A stretch of 64,000 bases of DNA, from NCBI RefSeq assembly GCF_000518785.1, contig NZ_JAEG01000009.1:186001-250000 (forward strand). Direction: 5' to 3'. Shown here in pieces: positions 9,493-18,775 of this stretch. The notes under the pieces are model-generated. The model was not told where the DNA came from. It saw only the letters and a list, made by a program, of their open reading frames with translations, and searched no databases. The stretch comes from Paenirhizobium selenitireducens ATCC BAA-1503. Its GTDB lineage: Bacteria > Pseudomonadota > Alphaproteobacteria > Rhizobiales > Rhizobiaceae. The stretch's first letter is position 1. The number at the start of each line of letters is the position of its first letter. The translations under genes and the position numbers were made by a program.

Positions 9493-10620
9493 TCAGCGCG
9501 CCAGTCTCCGGGGAGAGAAAATCCCCGGCTCCAGACCAAGACCGATGAGCCGTTCGGGCGGAGTGCCCTCGAGGAACAGGCCTGCAGCCCATTCGGACAG
9601 CGCCGGCGAGGTGAGGATGCCGCTGCCGCCCTGCCCGGCCAGCCAGAAGAAGTCCGGATCGTTGCGGTCGAAGCCGACGACCTGAAGCTTGTCGGCCGTG
9701 AAGGAGCGCAGTCCCGCCCATTTGTGCGAAATGGTCTTCACCGGAAGCGTCGTCGACTGCTCGAGGAAGTGTGCGGCATAGGCGACGTCGATATCCTCCG
9801 GCTGCGCGTCGCAAGGATCGCTTGGCGTCGCATCGGCCGGCGATACCATCAGCTTGCCCGCTTCCGGCTTGAAATAGAAATCCTCATCGACCTCGTTGAC
9901 TCCCGGCATGGGAGCCAGGTCATAGTCGGCCGGCACGTCGACGGTGATCGCGGTCCGCCGATGCGGCACGATGCCGAACGGCGCCAGCCCGGCGAGCACC
10001 GCCAGCCGGTCCGCCCAGGCCCCGCCCGCGTTGACGATACGGCGCGCCAGGATCGGGCCCTGCGGCGTCTCCAGCCGGTATAACCCGCCGTCCCGCTCGA
10101 CGGCGGAGACCGGCGAACCGGTGCGGATGTCGGCGCCGTTGCGGCGCGCGCCGCGGAGATAGCCTTGCAGGATGCTTTCGACCTCCATGTCCCAGCAGGC
10201 TGGGTCATAGAAGGCGCCCGCCATGTAGTCGGGCCGGAGGAAGGGCACCATGGCGATCGCCTCCTCGATGGAGACCGGTCGCGATTGCGCCGAGGTGGCG
10301 ATCACTTCGCGGAAGGCGGCATCCAGCTTCGGCAGCCGCTCCTCGCTGGCGATCACCAGATTGCCGCGCGGGATCAGCAGCGGCACGTCGGCGAAGCCCT
10401 CAGGCGGGTTGGCCAGGAAGTCATAGGACGCATCGGCAAGCAGGCCCGTCGTCTCGTTCTGGAACTGCCGCGAGAACTCCGCGGCCGAGCGGCCGGTCGA
10501 ATGATAGCCCACCTGCGCTTCCGCCTCGAGCAGCACGAGCGAACGATGCCCGGCCACCCGATAAGCGAAAGATGCACCGGCGATGCCGCCTCCCACGACG
10601 GCAACGTCGAAAATCTCCAT
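9493..10620 (-). CDS. FAD-dependent oxidoreductase, DAO family
   Basis: A 375-residue flavoprotein of the D-amino-acid/glycine/sarcosine oxidase-dehydrogenase superfamily. The Rossmann FAD motif VVGGGIAGASFAYR is at residues about 8-21, NAGGAWADRLA near residue 195, and the C-terminal FAD motif GQGGSGILTSPALSE near residue 340. It probably oxidises an amino acid or N-methyl amino acid at the inner face of the membrane. It lies 23 bases after the M81 peptidase gene and is the last gene of the oligopeptide-transporter operon, so it may act on the product released by that peptidase. Confidence 0.85.
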   Translation of the reverse strand: MEIFDVAVVGGGIAGASFAYRVAGHRSLVLLEAEAQVGYHSTGRSAAEFSRQFQNETTGLLADASYDFLANPPEGFADVPLLIPRGNLVIASEERLPKLDAAFREVIATSAQSRPVSIEEAIAMVPFLRPDYMAGAFYDPACWDMEVESILQGYLRGARRNGADIRTGSPVSAVERDGGLYRLETPQGPILARRIVNAGGAWADRLAVLAGLAPFGIVPHRRTAITVDVPADYDLAPMPGVNEVDEDFYFKPEAGKLMVSPADATPSDPCDAQPEDIDVAYAAHFLEQSTTLPVKTISHKWAGLRSFTADKLQVVGFDRNDPDFFWLAGQGGSGILTSPALSEWAAGLFLEGTPPERLIGLGLEPGIFSPRRLAR

Positions 10621-10643
10621 GTCGTTTCCTCCGGCGCTGTTGT

Positions 10644-12134
10644 TCAGCGCGCCACGTCCCTGTCGAGCGGAAAGATCGGCCGCGGGATCTTCTTGTAGGG
10701 CAGTCGGGCATAGTCGAGGGTGCAGAGCGCACCGCTGTCGCAGACTACGACCTTGCTGGCAATCGGCTCGAAGGCTGCGCGGAAATGCTGCATCGACTTG
10801 AGGCCGACCACGCGCTTCTTTGCCGGATCAATGCCGAAGGCGCGAAACTGCTGCAGGTCGAGCATCTGCAGCGGCACGCTGGTCACCAGCACCTCGATTC
10901 CGTCGACGACCAACACTGCGCTGGTGCCGAAGCTCTGTTCCAGACCGCCGACCATCGGGCCGTCGCCGACAAAATGGCCGTCGCTGACCAGACGGATGGT
11001 GCCGGTCACCGTCAGCGGTTCACCGCCGAAGCGCGGATCGGTCTTGCCGCCGATGGCGATCGTCACCGTCGCGCCCTCGCCCTTGGCGGCAAGTTCCGCT
11101 GCAGCCTCAGGGTCGACCATCGGGCCGAAGGCAGCGTCGTCGATGCCGGCTTCGAGCATGGCCTTCAACAGGTTGGTCGAATCCCCGTAGGAGCCGCCGC
11201 CCGGATTGTCGGCATAGTCGGCGATGATCAGAGGGCCGTTCGACTTCGGATAGGTGCGCGCCATCTCGGCGACCGTTTCGACCGGGTGGAAGGTGTTCAT
11301 CACCTCGTTGCGCTTTTCCCAGATGTCGGCGGCGAGCGTTTCGGCAAAGGCCTGGTGGCGGGCCGGATCACCGTCATAGGTGACAAGCACGGTCGGGCCG
11401 ACTTCCGGAATGTCGGCTTCCGGGAAGGCGCCGTTGATGCTGACGGCCAGTGCGCCCGGTTCGTTCTTTTCGTAGGCGCGGGCCTTGGCGATGCGCTCGA
11501 CCATGGCACCGACGTCCGTGCGGCCGCCGTTTGCCTCTTCCAACATAGGCAGCTGGATACGCAGCGTCTTCGGTGCGATCTCGCCCTTCATGGTCCGGTT
11601 GAGCAGCGTGCCGGCATGATAGGCTGTCTCGCGCAGGTCGATATGCGGGTAGGTCTTGTAGGAGACGAGGATCTGCGCCAGCGCGCACATGCGCTTCGTC
11701 ACGTTGGCGTGCAGGTCGAGCGTGACCGCGATCGGCAGGTCCGGCCCGACGATGGCGCGCAGGCGTTCCAGCAGTTCGCCCTCGCCGTCGTCCGTGTGCT
11801 CGGCCACCATGGCGCCGTGCAGGCACAGCAGAATGCCGTCAAACTTTTCCGCCTTGGCGGCTTCGACGATCTTGCCGGTCAGGTATTCATAGGCTTCGAC
11901 CGTCACCGGGCCGGACGGCTCTGTCCAGGCACTGACCGAATGGCGCATGTCCCAGCCAAATTCCTTCTGGCACACCAGCGCGCCGGCAAGGCCGGTGTTC
12001 GACTGGCTGCGCTTGGCGATCGCTTCGTCGGCGAACATCAGGGTCTCGCGCTGGAATTCCGGAATGCCGGTCTTGCGAATGCTGAATGTATTGGATTCGT
12101 GCATGAATTCGGCAGTCAAAACTTTAAACGGCAT
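10644..12134 (-). CDS. M81-family metallopeptidase (MlrC-like)
   Basis: About 496 residues. The N terminus MPFKVLTAEFMHESNTFS, a GGGSYGDSTNLLKAML segment near residue 310 and the C-terminal MlrC domain are typical of the M81 family, whose founding member cleaves linearised microcystin. Most members sit, as here, next to peptide ABC transporters and have unknown substrates. The start used overlaps the end of the upstream ABC ATPase gene by 11 bases; the frame is open further upstream but without family sequence. It is expected to be a cytoplasmic zinc hydrolase acting on the imported compound. Confidence 0.88.
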   Translation of the reverse strand: MPFKVLTAEFMHESNTFSIRKTGIPEFQRETLMFADEAIAKRSQSNTGLAGALVCQKEFGWDMRHSVSAWTEPSGPVTVEAYEYLTGKIVEAAKAEKFDGILLCLHGAMVAEHTDDGEGELLERLRAIVGPDLPIAVTLDLHANVTKRMCALAQILVSYKTYPHIDLRETAYHAGTLLNRTMKGEIAPKTLRIQLPMLEEANGGRTDVGAMVERIAKARAYEKNEPGALAVSINGAFPEADIPEVGPTVLVTYDGDPARHQAFAETLAADIWEKRNEVMNTFHPVETVAEMARTYPKSNGPLIIADYADNPGGGSYGDSTNLLKAMLEAGIDDAAFGPMVDPEAAAELAAKGEGATVTIAIGGKTDPRFGGEPLTVTGTIRLVSDGHFVGDGPMVGGLEQSFGTSAVLVVDGIEVLVTSVPLQMLDLQQFRAFGIDPAKKRVVGLKSMQHFRAAFEPIASKVVVCDSGALCTLDYARLPYKKIPRPIFPLDRDVAR

Positions 12135-13116
12135 TCTCGGTCTCCAGTATGATGGGCGCCGTACCCTTGACGTGGCAGGCCACGGCATGGGTTCCGGACA
12201 GGGATATCAGGTGAGGCAATTGGCTGTGGCAGCGATCCTCGACGAGAGGACAGCGGCTGGCGAAGGCGCAGCCCCTGGGTTCGTCATAACCGCTCGGGAT
12301 CTCGCCGCGGATGCGGGGAATGTCGCGGCGATTGTGCGGATCGGGCACGAAGGCGCTGTCGAGGAGCGCGATCGTGTAGGGATGGGTGGGCGTCGCTCCG
12401 CGGGGCAGCACCTCGACGATGCGCCCGAGATACATCACGAGGATGCGGTCGCAGAAATACTGCACCAGGGCCAGATCGTGCGAGATGAACACATAGGTGA
12501 GGTCGAGCCGGTCGCGCAGATCCTGCAGCAGGCCGATGACCTGCGCCTGGATCGAGACGTCGAGCGAGGCGGTCGGCTCGTCGAGCACCACCAGCGACGG
12601 ATTGAGCGCCAGAGCCCTGGCAATGCCGACGCGCTGCTTCTGCCCGCCGGAGAGCTGGTGCTGGTAGCTGTCGGCCATATGGGCCGGCAGCGAGACCATG
12701 GCGAGCAGTTCTGACACCTTCGCGTCGCGCTCGGCCCGGCTCATGGCGATGCCCTGGACATCGAAGGGTTCGAGCAAGGCGTCGCGGATCGACTGGCGCG
12801 GGTCGATCGAAGAATAGGGATCCTGGAACACCATCTGGAAGCGGCGGCGTAGCCCGGCAAGTGTGCGGCCCTTGAGCGGGCGGATGTCCTGGCCGTCGAA
12901 CAGAATTTCACCGGCGCTCGGCTCGATCAGGCGGGAGACGAGACGGGCGAGCGTGGACTTGCCGCAGCCGGACTCGCCGACGACGCCGAGGATTTCGCCC
13001 TTCTCCAGATCGAACGACACGTCGGTCACGGCACGGAAGCGGCGCTTCTTGGCAAACAGGCCGCCGCCACTGGAAAAGACGCGCGAGAGCGAGCGGATGG
13101 AAAGAAGCGGCGTCAT
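12124..13116 (-). CDS. Oligopeptide/dipeptide ABC transporter ATP-binding protein (OppF/DppF type)
   Basis: A 330-residue ATPase beginning [14 protein letters not shown]. Walker A GESGCGKSTLARL, signature [15 protein letters not shown] and Walker B VVLDEPTASLDVS are intact, and the C terminus has the oligopeptide-ATPase extension with Cys residues (CAFASRCPLVEDRC). The ATG overlaps the stop of the other ATPase gene (ATGA), which fixes the start although the frame is open for about 90 codons upstream. Partner of the OppD-type ATPase in one importer. Confidence 0.93.
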   Translation of the reverse strand: MTPLLSIRSLSRVFSSGGGLFAKKRRFRAVTDVSFDLEKGEILGVVGESGCGKSTLARLVSRLIEPSAGEILFDGQDIRPLKGRTLAGLRRRFQMVFQDPYSSIDPRQSIRDALLEPFDVQGIAMSRAERDAKVSELLAMVSLPAHMADSYQHQLSGGQKQRVGIARALALNPSLVVLDEPTASLDVSIQAQVIGLLQDLRDRLDLTYVFISHDLALVQYFCDRILVMYLGRIVEVLPRGATPTHPYTIALLDSAFVPDPHNRRDIPRIRGEIPSGYDEPRGCAFASRCPLVEDRCHSQLPHLISLSGTHAVACHVKGTAPIILETENAV

Positions 13117-14075
13117 GCGCTTTCTCCTTCGGCGAGGAAGCAGGCAACCGAGCGGCCGGCCTCGATCACGCTTGGCGGGCTTGCGCTGCGGCAGATGTCG
13201 ATCGCCTGCGGGCAGCGCGGATTGAAGCGGCAACCGGCGGGCATGGCGCTTGCCGGCGGCACCATGCCGGGGATGCCGGCGAGACTGCGCGGCAGCATTC
13301 CGGGCTGCGGGATGCAGCCGATCAGCGCGCGGGTGTAGGGATGGCGCGGCGCATCGAAGATGGCGTTGACCTGGCCGTATTCGACGACCTTGCCGCAATA
13401 CATCACCGCCACCTCGTCGCAGGTCTGGGCGACGACGCCCATGTCATGGGTGATGAGGATGAGGCCCAGACCCTTTTCCTGAACCAGCTCCGAGAGCAGT
13501 GCGATGATCTGCGCCTGGACGGTGACGTCCAGCGCCGTGGTCGGCTCGTCGGCGATCAGCAGGTCCGGATCGCCGGCCAGCGCCATGGCGATGACGATGC
13601 GCTGGCGAAGCCCGCCGGACAGTTGGTGCGGGAAAAGGTCGTAGGTCATTTCCGGCGAGGGAATGCGCATGCGCGCCATCAGGCCGATGGTCTTTTCCTT
13701 TGCCGCCTTGCGGTCGAGTTTCAGATGAAGCTCGGCGACCTGATCGATCTGGCGGCCGACGCGCATCACCGGATCGAGCGATGTCATCGGATTCTGGGTG
13801 ATGAGGGCGATGCGCCCGCCGCGCAGGTTGCGGTAGTCCCTTTCGCTGATCGTCGTCAGGTCGGTGCCATCGAAGAGGATGCTGCCGGACTTGATGCGCC
13901 CGCCCATCAACGGCAGAAGCCCCATGACGCTCATGGCGGTCATCGACTTGCCGGAGCCGGATTCGCCCACGAGGCCGAGGATGCGGCCGCGATCGACGGC
14001 GATATCGACGCCTGCCAGCGGTTCGAGCGGGCCAAAACCGATATGCAGCTGCTCGACTTTGAGAAGGGGCGCCAT
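13113..14075 (-). CDS. Oligopeptide/dipeptide ABC transporter ATP-binding protein (OppD/DppD type)
   Basis: A 320-residue ATPase beginning [15 protein letters not shown]. It carries Walker [14 protein letters not shown], signature [15 protein letters not shown], Walker [14 protein letters not shown] and the C-terminal Cys-rich extension ([14 protein letters not shown]). Start and stop both overlap neighbouring genes by about a base to four bases, showing tight coupling in the order SBP, B, C, D, F, peptidase, oxidoreductase. Confidence 0.93.
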   Translation of the reverse strand: MAPLLKVEQLHIGFGPLEPLAGVDIAVDRGRILGLVGESGSGKSMTAMSVMGLLPLMGGRIKSGSILFDGTDLTTISERDYRNLRGGRIALITQNPMTSLDPVMRVGRQIDQVAELHLKLDRKAAKEKTIGLMARMRIPSPEMTYDLFPHQLSGGLRQRIVIAMALAGDPDLLIADEPTTALDVTVQAQIIALLSELVQEKGLGLILITHDMGVVAQTCDEVAVMYCGKVVEYGQVNAIFDAPRHPYTRALIGCIPQPGMLPRSLAGIPGMVPPASAMPAGCRFNPRCPQAIDICRSASPPSVIEAGRSVACFLAEGESA

Positions 14076-14938
14076 CAGCTTCTCATCCTCGCCTTGACGT
14101 CGAGGGACTTCAGTACGCCCTGACCGAACAGATTGATGAAGATCACCGAAGCGGCGACGAAGATGCCGGGCCACAGGATGACCCACGGCGCATTGAAGAG
14201 CTGGGCGGAACCTGTGCTCATCATGCCGCCCCAGCTCGGCACCGGCGGCTGGGCGCCCATACCGAAGAAGCCGAGGGTCGCCTCGAGCAGGATGGCGTTG
14301 CCGGTCGACAGCATGGCGACGACGACGACGGGGGCGATCGCATTGGGCAGCAGCCGGCGCATCATGATGTGCAGCGGGCCGGCGCCCATGCTGCGGCTCG
14401 CCTCGACGAAGGTCTGGCGCTTCAGGGTGATGATCTGGGTGCGGGTCAGGCGGGTGAACTGGGCGAGATAGGCAATCGCGATGGCGAGCACCGTGCTGCC
14501 GGAGCCGGGGCCCAGGATCGCGACGATCAGCAGCGCCAGCAGGATTTCCGGGAAGCACCAGGTGAGGTCGACGGCCGACATCATCAGGCGATCGAAGCGG
14601 CCGCCGAGATAGCCACAGACGGAGCCGATCAGAATGCCGCCGAGAAGCGACAAGGTGATCGACACGACGGAAACGCTCAGCGAGGTGCGTGCGCCGTAGA
14701 TCACGCGGGAGAGAATGTCGCGACCGAATTCGTCGGTTCCAAACCAGTGCAAGACAGAGGGTGCCTGATTGGCGATCGACAGGTTCTGCGCGTCATAGGC
14801 ATAGGGCGACAGCCACGGGGCACCGATCGCGGCGATGGCGAGCGCGGCAAGCGCGATGCCGGAGAGGGCAGCGCCCGGCGTGGGGGCGAGTGCCGCGAGG
14901 CGCGACAACAGGGGGGCTCGATGGGTGCGCGAAGTCAT
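14075..14938 (-). CDS. Oligopeptide/dipeptide ABC transporter permease (DppC type)
   Basis: A 287-residue inner-membrane permease. It opens MTSRTHRAPLLSRL, has the FGTDEFGRDILSRVIYGAR motif near residue 75 that marks DppC/OppC proteins, and the EAA loop EASRSMGAGPLHIMMRRLLP near residue 185. Its ATG overlaps the TGA of the DppB-type gene (ATGA). Confidence 0.93.
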   Translation of the reverse strand: MTSRTHRAPLLSRLAALAPTPGAALSGIALAALAIAAIGAPWLSPYAYDAQNLSIANQAPSVLHWFGTDEFGRDILSRVIYGARTSLSVSVVSITLSLLGGILIGSVCGYLGGRFDRLMMSAVDLTWCFPEILLALLIVAILGPGSGSTVLAIAIAYLAQFTRLTRTQIITLKRQTFVEASRSMGAGPLHIMMRRLLPNAIAPVVVVAMLSTGNAILLEATLGFFGMGAQPPVPSWGGMMSTGSAQLFNAPWVILWPGIFVAASVIFINLFGQGVLKSLDVKARMRS

Positions 14939-15864
14939 GCCGCGGCTTCCTCCCGCTGGCGCGGGTCCATGGCGGCCTGCAGCAGATCTCCGAGCAGCGT
15001 GCCGAGCATGACCGCCATGGCGAGAAACAGCAGACAGCCCTGAATCAGGGGATAGTCGCGCTGGCCGAGTGCGCGGATCAGCAGCGAGCCGAGGCCGGGG
15101 CGGGCGAAGACATATTCGACGGTCACCGAGCCGCCGACGATCAGGCCGATGCGCAGGCTGAGGATGGTGACGACGGGGATCAGCGCATGGCGGAGCACAT
15201 GGGCGATCTGGATGCGAAAGCGCGACAGGCCCTTGGCATGCAGCAACATGACGAAATCCTCGCGCGCCGTCTCGATCATGGCGACCCGCGTCACTTGGGC
15301 TACGAGCGCCATGCCGCCAAGGCCGACCGTCAGGACCGGGAGGATGAGGGAGGTCCAATGGCGCGCGCCGGAGACCGGAACCCAGCCGAGCTGGACGGCA
15401 AACAGCATGATCATCAGCAGGCCGAGCCAGAAGGTCGGCACGGTGGAACCGAGCAGCGACAGTCCCATCAGCGAATGGTCGACGAAACGGTCGCGATAGG
15501 TGGCGGCGAGCGCGCCGGCGAGAATGCCGAATACGGCGGAGAAAGCGAGCGCCCAGGTTCCGAGCGCGAGGCTCGGAGCCAGATTGGCGAGGATGAGGTC
15601 GGCCACGGGGCGGCGCATGACAATCGCCGTCCCGAGGTCACCCTGGGCGACATTGCCGAGCCAGGTGAGGTATTGCTCGACAATGCTCCGGTCCAGCCCG
15701 TAGCGGGCGATGATCGCCGCCCGCTGATCGGGTGAGGAGCCGGTCCTGATCAGATTGTCCACCGGATCACCCGGCACGAGATGGACGATCAGGAAGACCA
15801 CGCCGGAGACGACGAAGAAGACCGGTATCATCGCAAGGAGGCGCCTGAGCGCATAACCCATCAT
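14935..15864 (-). CDS. Oligopeptide/dipeptide ABC transporter permease (DppB type)
   Basis: A 309-residue inner-membrane permease with the typical N terminus MMGYALRRLLAMIPVFFVVS, the HLVPGDPVDNLI segment near residue 30 and the EAA loop ARTAREDFVMLLHAKGLSR-like stretch (here ETAREDFVMLLHAKGLSRFR) near residue 205. It lies 19 bases after the solute-binding protein gene. Confidence 0.93.
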   Translation of the reverse strand: MMGYALRRLLAMIPVFFVVSGVVFLIVHLVPGDPVDNLIRTGSSPDQRAAIIARYGLDRSIVEQYLTWLGNVAQGDLGTAIVMRRPVADLILANLAPSLALGTWALAFSAVFGILAGALAATYRDRFVDHSLMGLSLLGSTVPTFWLGLLMIMLFAVQLGWVPVSGARHWTSLILPVLTVGLGGMALVAQVTRVAMIETAREDFVMLLHAKGLSRFRIQIAHVLRHALIPVVTILSLRIGLIVGGSVTVEYVFARPGLGSLLIRALGQRDYPLIQGCLLFLAMAVMLGTLLGDLLQAAMDPRQREEAAA

Positions 15865-15883
15865 ATCCGTCGTCCCCGAACCA

Positions 15884-17470
15884 TCATTCCTTGACTTCGA
15901 TGTCGAGGACGGTCTGTGCGGAGAACTGCGGGCCGTTGATCTTGGCCGGCACGCTCAGCCGCTCCTTGTTGAAGACGACCGTCTGGACCGGTTCGTAGAT
16001 CGGCGCGAAGGGAACCTCGCTCAACACATATTCATGATAGGTGATGAAGTTGGCGACGCGCTCTTCCGGGGTCTTCGACGCCGTCAGGGCCTTGACGCGC
16101 AGCTCTTCGGCCTTCGGGTCCTTCCACATCGAAACGTTCGGGTAGCCCAGACGCTCGCCGGAGAAGAACCAGTCGAGAATATCGGCATTGTTCCAGCCAT
16201 AGCTGCGCACCGCGAGCTGCTGGGTGCCCTTCTTGTATTCGGCGCGGATCGAGCTTGTGTCGAAGACGGTGATTTCGGCATTGATGCCGACGGCCTTCAG
16301 CTGTGCCTGAATGACTTCGGAGAGGCGCTTGAACTCGGTGTCGCTCTGGGTCCAGAGCGTAACCGTCAGCGGCTTGCCGTCCTTGGAGCGGCTGCCGTCA
16401 GCACCGGCCTTCCAGCCGGCTTCCTCGAGCAGGGCTTTCGCCTGTTCCGGGTCGTACGAGATGTTGAACTTCGGATCGACCTTGGATTCCGGCAGTGAGG
16501 CGATCAGGAAGTTGTGGGCTGCAAGTCCCCTGCCGCCGAACAGCTTGTCGAGAATTTCCTGCTGATTGACGGCAAGCGCGGTGGCCTTGCGGACCTTGAG
16601 GTCGGTGAAGGGCTCGACCGTGGTGTTGATCGGCATGTAGAAGGTGCCGAAGCCAGCCATGCTCTGCACGGTGGCGTTGTCGAGCGTCGCATATTGCGGG
16701 AGGATATCGCTTGGAACGTCGAGAACGGCATCGACGCCGCCGGTCTTCAGTTCGAGGAAGCTGGTCGAGGAATCGGCGATTTCGCGCAGCGTCAGGCGAT
16801 CGATCTTGGCCGGACCCTTGTTTTCCGAGGCAGCGCTGCCCCAGGTGTAGTCTTCGTTGCGCACCAGGACGGATTCGACGCCGGTGGTGAAGCTCTCGAG
16901 CTTGTAGGGGCCCGTGCCGACGGCAACGGTCACGCCGTAATTGGTGCCCTCGGCATCAAAGGCCTTGGGGCTCGGAACGCCCATGAAGGCGCTCGACAGG
17001 TTGTAGAGCAGGTTGGCGTCCGGGTGCTTCATGACGAAACGCACGGTCAGGTCATCGACCACCTCGACCTTGTCGATGCCGCCGACGAGATATTCGTTCT
17101 CGGTGCCGGCGAATTTCGGGATCCACCATTCGATGGTCTTGGCGTTGAAGGGCTCGCCGTCATGGAACTTGACGCCGTCCTTGAGGTGGAAGGTCCAGGT
17201 CATGCCGTCCGGCGACGTTTCCCAGCTCGTCGCCAGGTGCGGGTAGTAACCCTGATCGGCGCCCTGAACGACGAGCCGGTCGTAGATCAGCGCATCAGCG
17301 AGCGTCATCAGCGTGCCACGGATCGGATCGTGGTTGGCCGCGCCGGCTTCCGACGACGGCAGCACGAAGACGGCTTCCGCCGCCATGAGCGCCGATGCCG
17401 GCATGGTGCCGGCGCAGGCGAGTGTCAGCGCGATCATCGCACCTTTGAATTCCCACTTCATCTTGGTCAT
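15884..17470 (-). CDS. Peptide-type ABC transporter solute-binding protein (SBP_bac_5)
   Basis: A 528-residue periplasmic binding protein with an N-terminal signal peptide (cleavage probably after ALMA, about residue 30). Family-5 features are visible: HLKDGVKFHDGEPFNAKT near residue 95 and DPEQAKALLEEAGWKAG near residue 345. It supplies the ligand to the DppBCDF-like importer encoded next. First gene of the operon, 53 bases after the RpiR regulator on the same strand. Confidence 0.93.
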   Translation of the reverse strand: MTKMKWEFKGAMIALTLACAGTMPASALMAAEAVFVLPSSEAGAANHDPIRGTLMTLADALIYDRLVVQGADQGYYPHLATSWETSPDGMTWTFHLKDGVKFHDGEPFNAKTIEWWIPKFAGTENEYLVGGIDKVEVVDDLTVRFVMKHPDANLLYNLSSAFMGVPSPKAFDAEGTNYGVTVAVGTGPYKLESFTTGVESVLVRNEDYTWGSAASENKGPAKIDRLTLREIADSSTSFLELKTGGVDAVLDVPSDILPQYATLDNATVQSMAGFGTFYMPINTTVEPFTDLKVRKATALAVNQQEILDKLFGGRGLAAHNFLIASLPESKVDPKFNISYDPEQAKALLEEAGWKAGADGSRSKDGKPLTVTLWTQSDTEFKRLSEVIQAQLKAVGINAEITVFDTSSIRAEYKKGTQQLAVRSYGWNNADILDWFFSGERLGYPNVSMWKDPKAEELRVKALTASKTPEERVANFITYHEYVLSEVPFAPIYEPVQTVVFNKERLSVPAKINGPQFSAQTVLDIEVKE

Positions 17471-17523
17471 CGTCTGCGTTCCCCTTTTTTAGCTTTGCAT
17501 GACGGGTGGAGGTTTAGGCCTTG

Positions 17524-18393
17524 TCAGTCTTCCGGGGTGCCTCCGGCATAGCCCGTGAAGGTCTTGTAGCAATTGAACATCTGGCCGAGCCGGTTCTCGA
17601 CCTCGGCGCCCAGCTGGCCGAAAACGCCGTTGATCGCCAGTTGGACGAGCGAGACAAGCGGGCTCAGAGAATCCCAGAACTGGTTCAGCGCGGTCGGGAC
17701 GGCGAAGACCTCGCTCGAGACGGACGTCGCCCAATCGCAGTAGGTGTCGGTGATAATGGTGACCGGAATGCCCCTGGCATGGGCAGCCTCGGCCAGCAGC
17801 TTGCTCTGGCGCGAATAGCGGCGCGTATCGATCACCACCAGCATGATGCCGGTCGGATCCGTCAGCAGCACGTCGACGAAATTGCCGGCGGCCACGTCGA
17901 CGACGTGGACCTCGTCGCGCAGATACTGGAGCTGGTGGGCGAGCACGGATGCGACGCCGCGCTCGGTCTGGAAGCCGGCGCAGTAAACCTTGCGTGCGGT
18001 GCTGAGGCGGGTGATGAAACGGTCGAATTCCGGCGTCTGGGCCAGTTCGTAGACCCGGACGAGCGCGCCGATCTCCATTTCGAGGCCGGCCGCCAGCTGA
18101 TCATTGCCGGACCGGGCGCGGGCGGCGAAATCCTTCAGCCGGTCGCCGACCAGCCAGGGGCTGTCGCCGAAGTCATCCTTCAGGTCGGCCTTCAGTTCCT
18201 TGAAGTGATTGTAGCCCAGCGAGCGGCAGAAGCGTCCGACCGTCATCTCGCCGACGCCGACCTTGGCGGCGATGCTGGCGGCCGTCTCGAAAGGCAATTC
18301 GCTCAGGTTCGACAACATATACGTAGCGATCGCACGGCCGGCGGCCGTCGAATTCTCCATACTGTCGAGCAATCTTTCCTTGACCGTCGCCAT
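17524..18393 (-). CDS. RpiR/MurR-family transcriptional regulator
   Basis: A 289-residue regulator: N-terminal HTH (residues about 1-80; VGVGEMTVGRFCRSLGYNHF is the recognition part) and a C-terminal SIS domain (residues about 125-255) that usually binds a phosphosugar or amino sugar. It precedes the transporter-peptidase operon on the same strand and is likely its local regulator. An SIS sensor suggests the operon handles an amino-sugar-containing or sugar-related ligand, but this is inference. Confidence 0.9.
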   Translation of the reverse strand: MATVKERLLDSMENSTAAGRAIATYMLSNLSELPFETAASIAAKVGVGEMTVGRFCRSLGYNHFKELKADLKDDFGDSPWLVGDRLKDFAARARSGNDQLAAGLEMEIGALVRVYELAQTPEFDRFITRLSTARKVYCAGFQTERGVASVLAHQLQYLRDEVHVVDVAAGNFVDVLLTDPTGIMLVVIDTRRYSRQSKLLAEAAHARGIPVTIITDTYCDWATSVSSEVFAVPTALNQFWDSLSPLVSLVQLAINGVFGQLGAEVENRLGQMFNCYKTFTGYAGGTPED

Positions 18394-18775
18394 TCCGTTC
18401 CCACATCGAAAATGTTATTTTTATATCTCGATTGGCCTACGGTATATTTTAATACCATCGCGTCAAGAGCCCTTCAGAAAAAGTTGCGACAGACCGTCCG
18501 GACTGCGGAACGGCATATGCCATGCCACAGTGGCCGCACTCCTCCCCTGGGGAAGTGCGCTCACATGAAGCTTCGGATTGTTTCGCGAGCATGGTCGAGG
18601 ACGGCAGAGTCGCGGCCGCGCGGCCGGAGGCTGATGCCGCGCTCAAGCGGACGCGTCCAGCACCGAACAAATAGTTCGCCGGCTACTGAATAAATGTTTC
18701 GGAGAGATCTGGAACCGTCCATCGCAGCTGCGACGGACGGCAAAGCGGCTCAGGAGGGCGAGCCGAGGTTGTCTG
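18394..18775. promoter_or_regulatory. Gene-free region with rpiR promoter and candidate operator
   Basis: About 380 bases without a supportable gene between the end of the paa/liv operon and rpiR. The half next to rpiR is AT-rich and contains the inverted repeat GGTAT-N6-ATACC at 18441-18456, with a minus-strand TTGACG at 18461-18466, so this is probably the rpiR promoter and operator. The rest is GC-rich and shows no clear signal. Confidence 0.4.
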
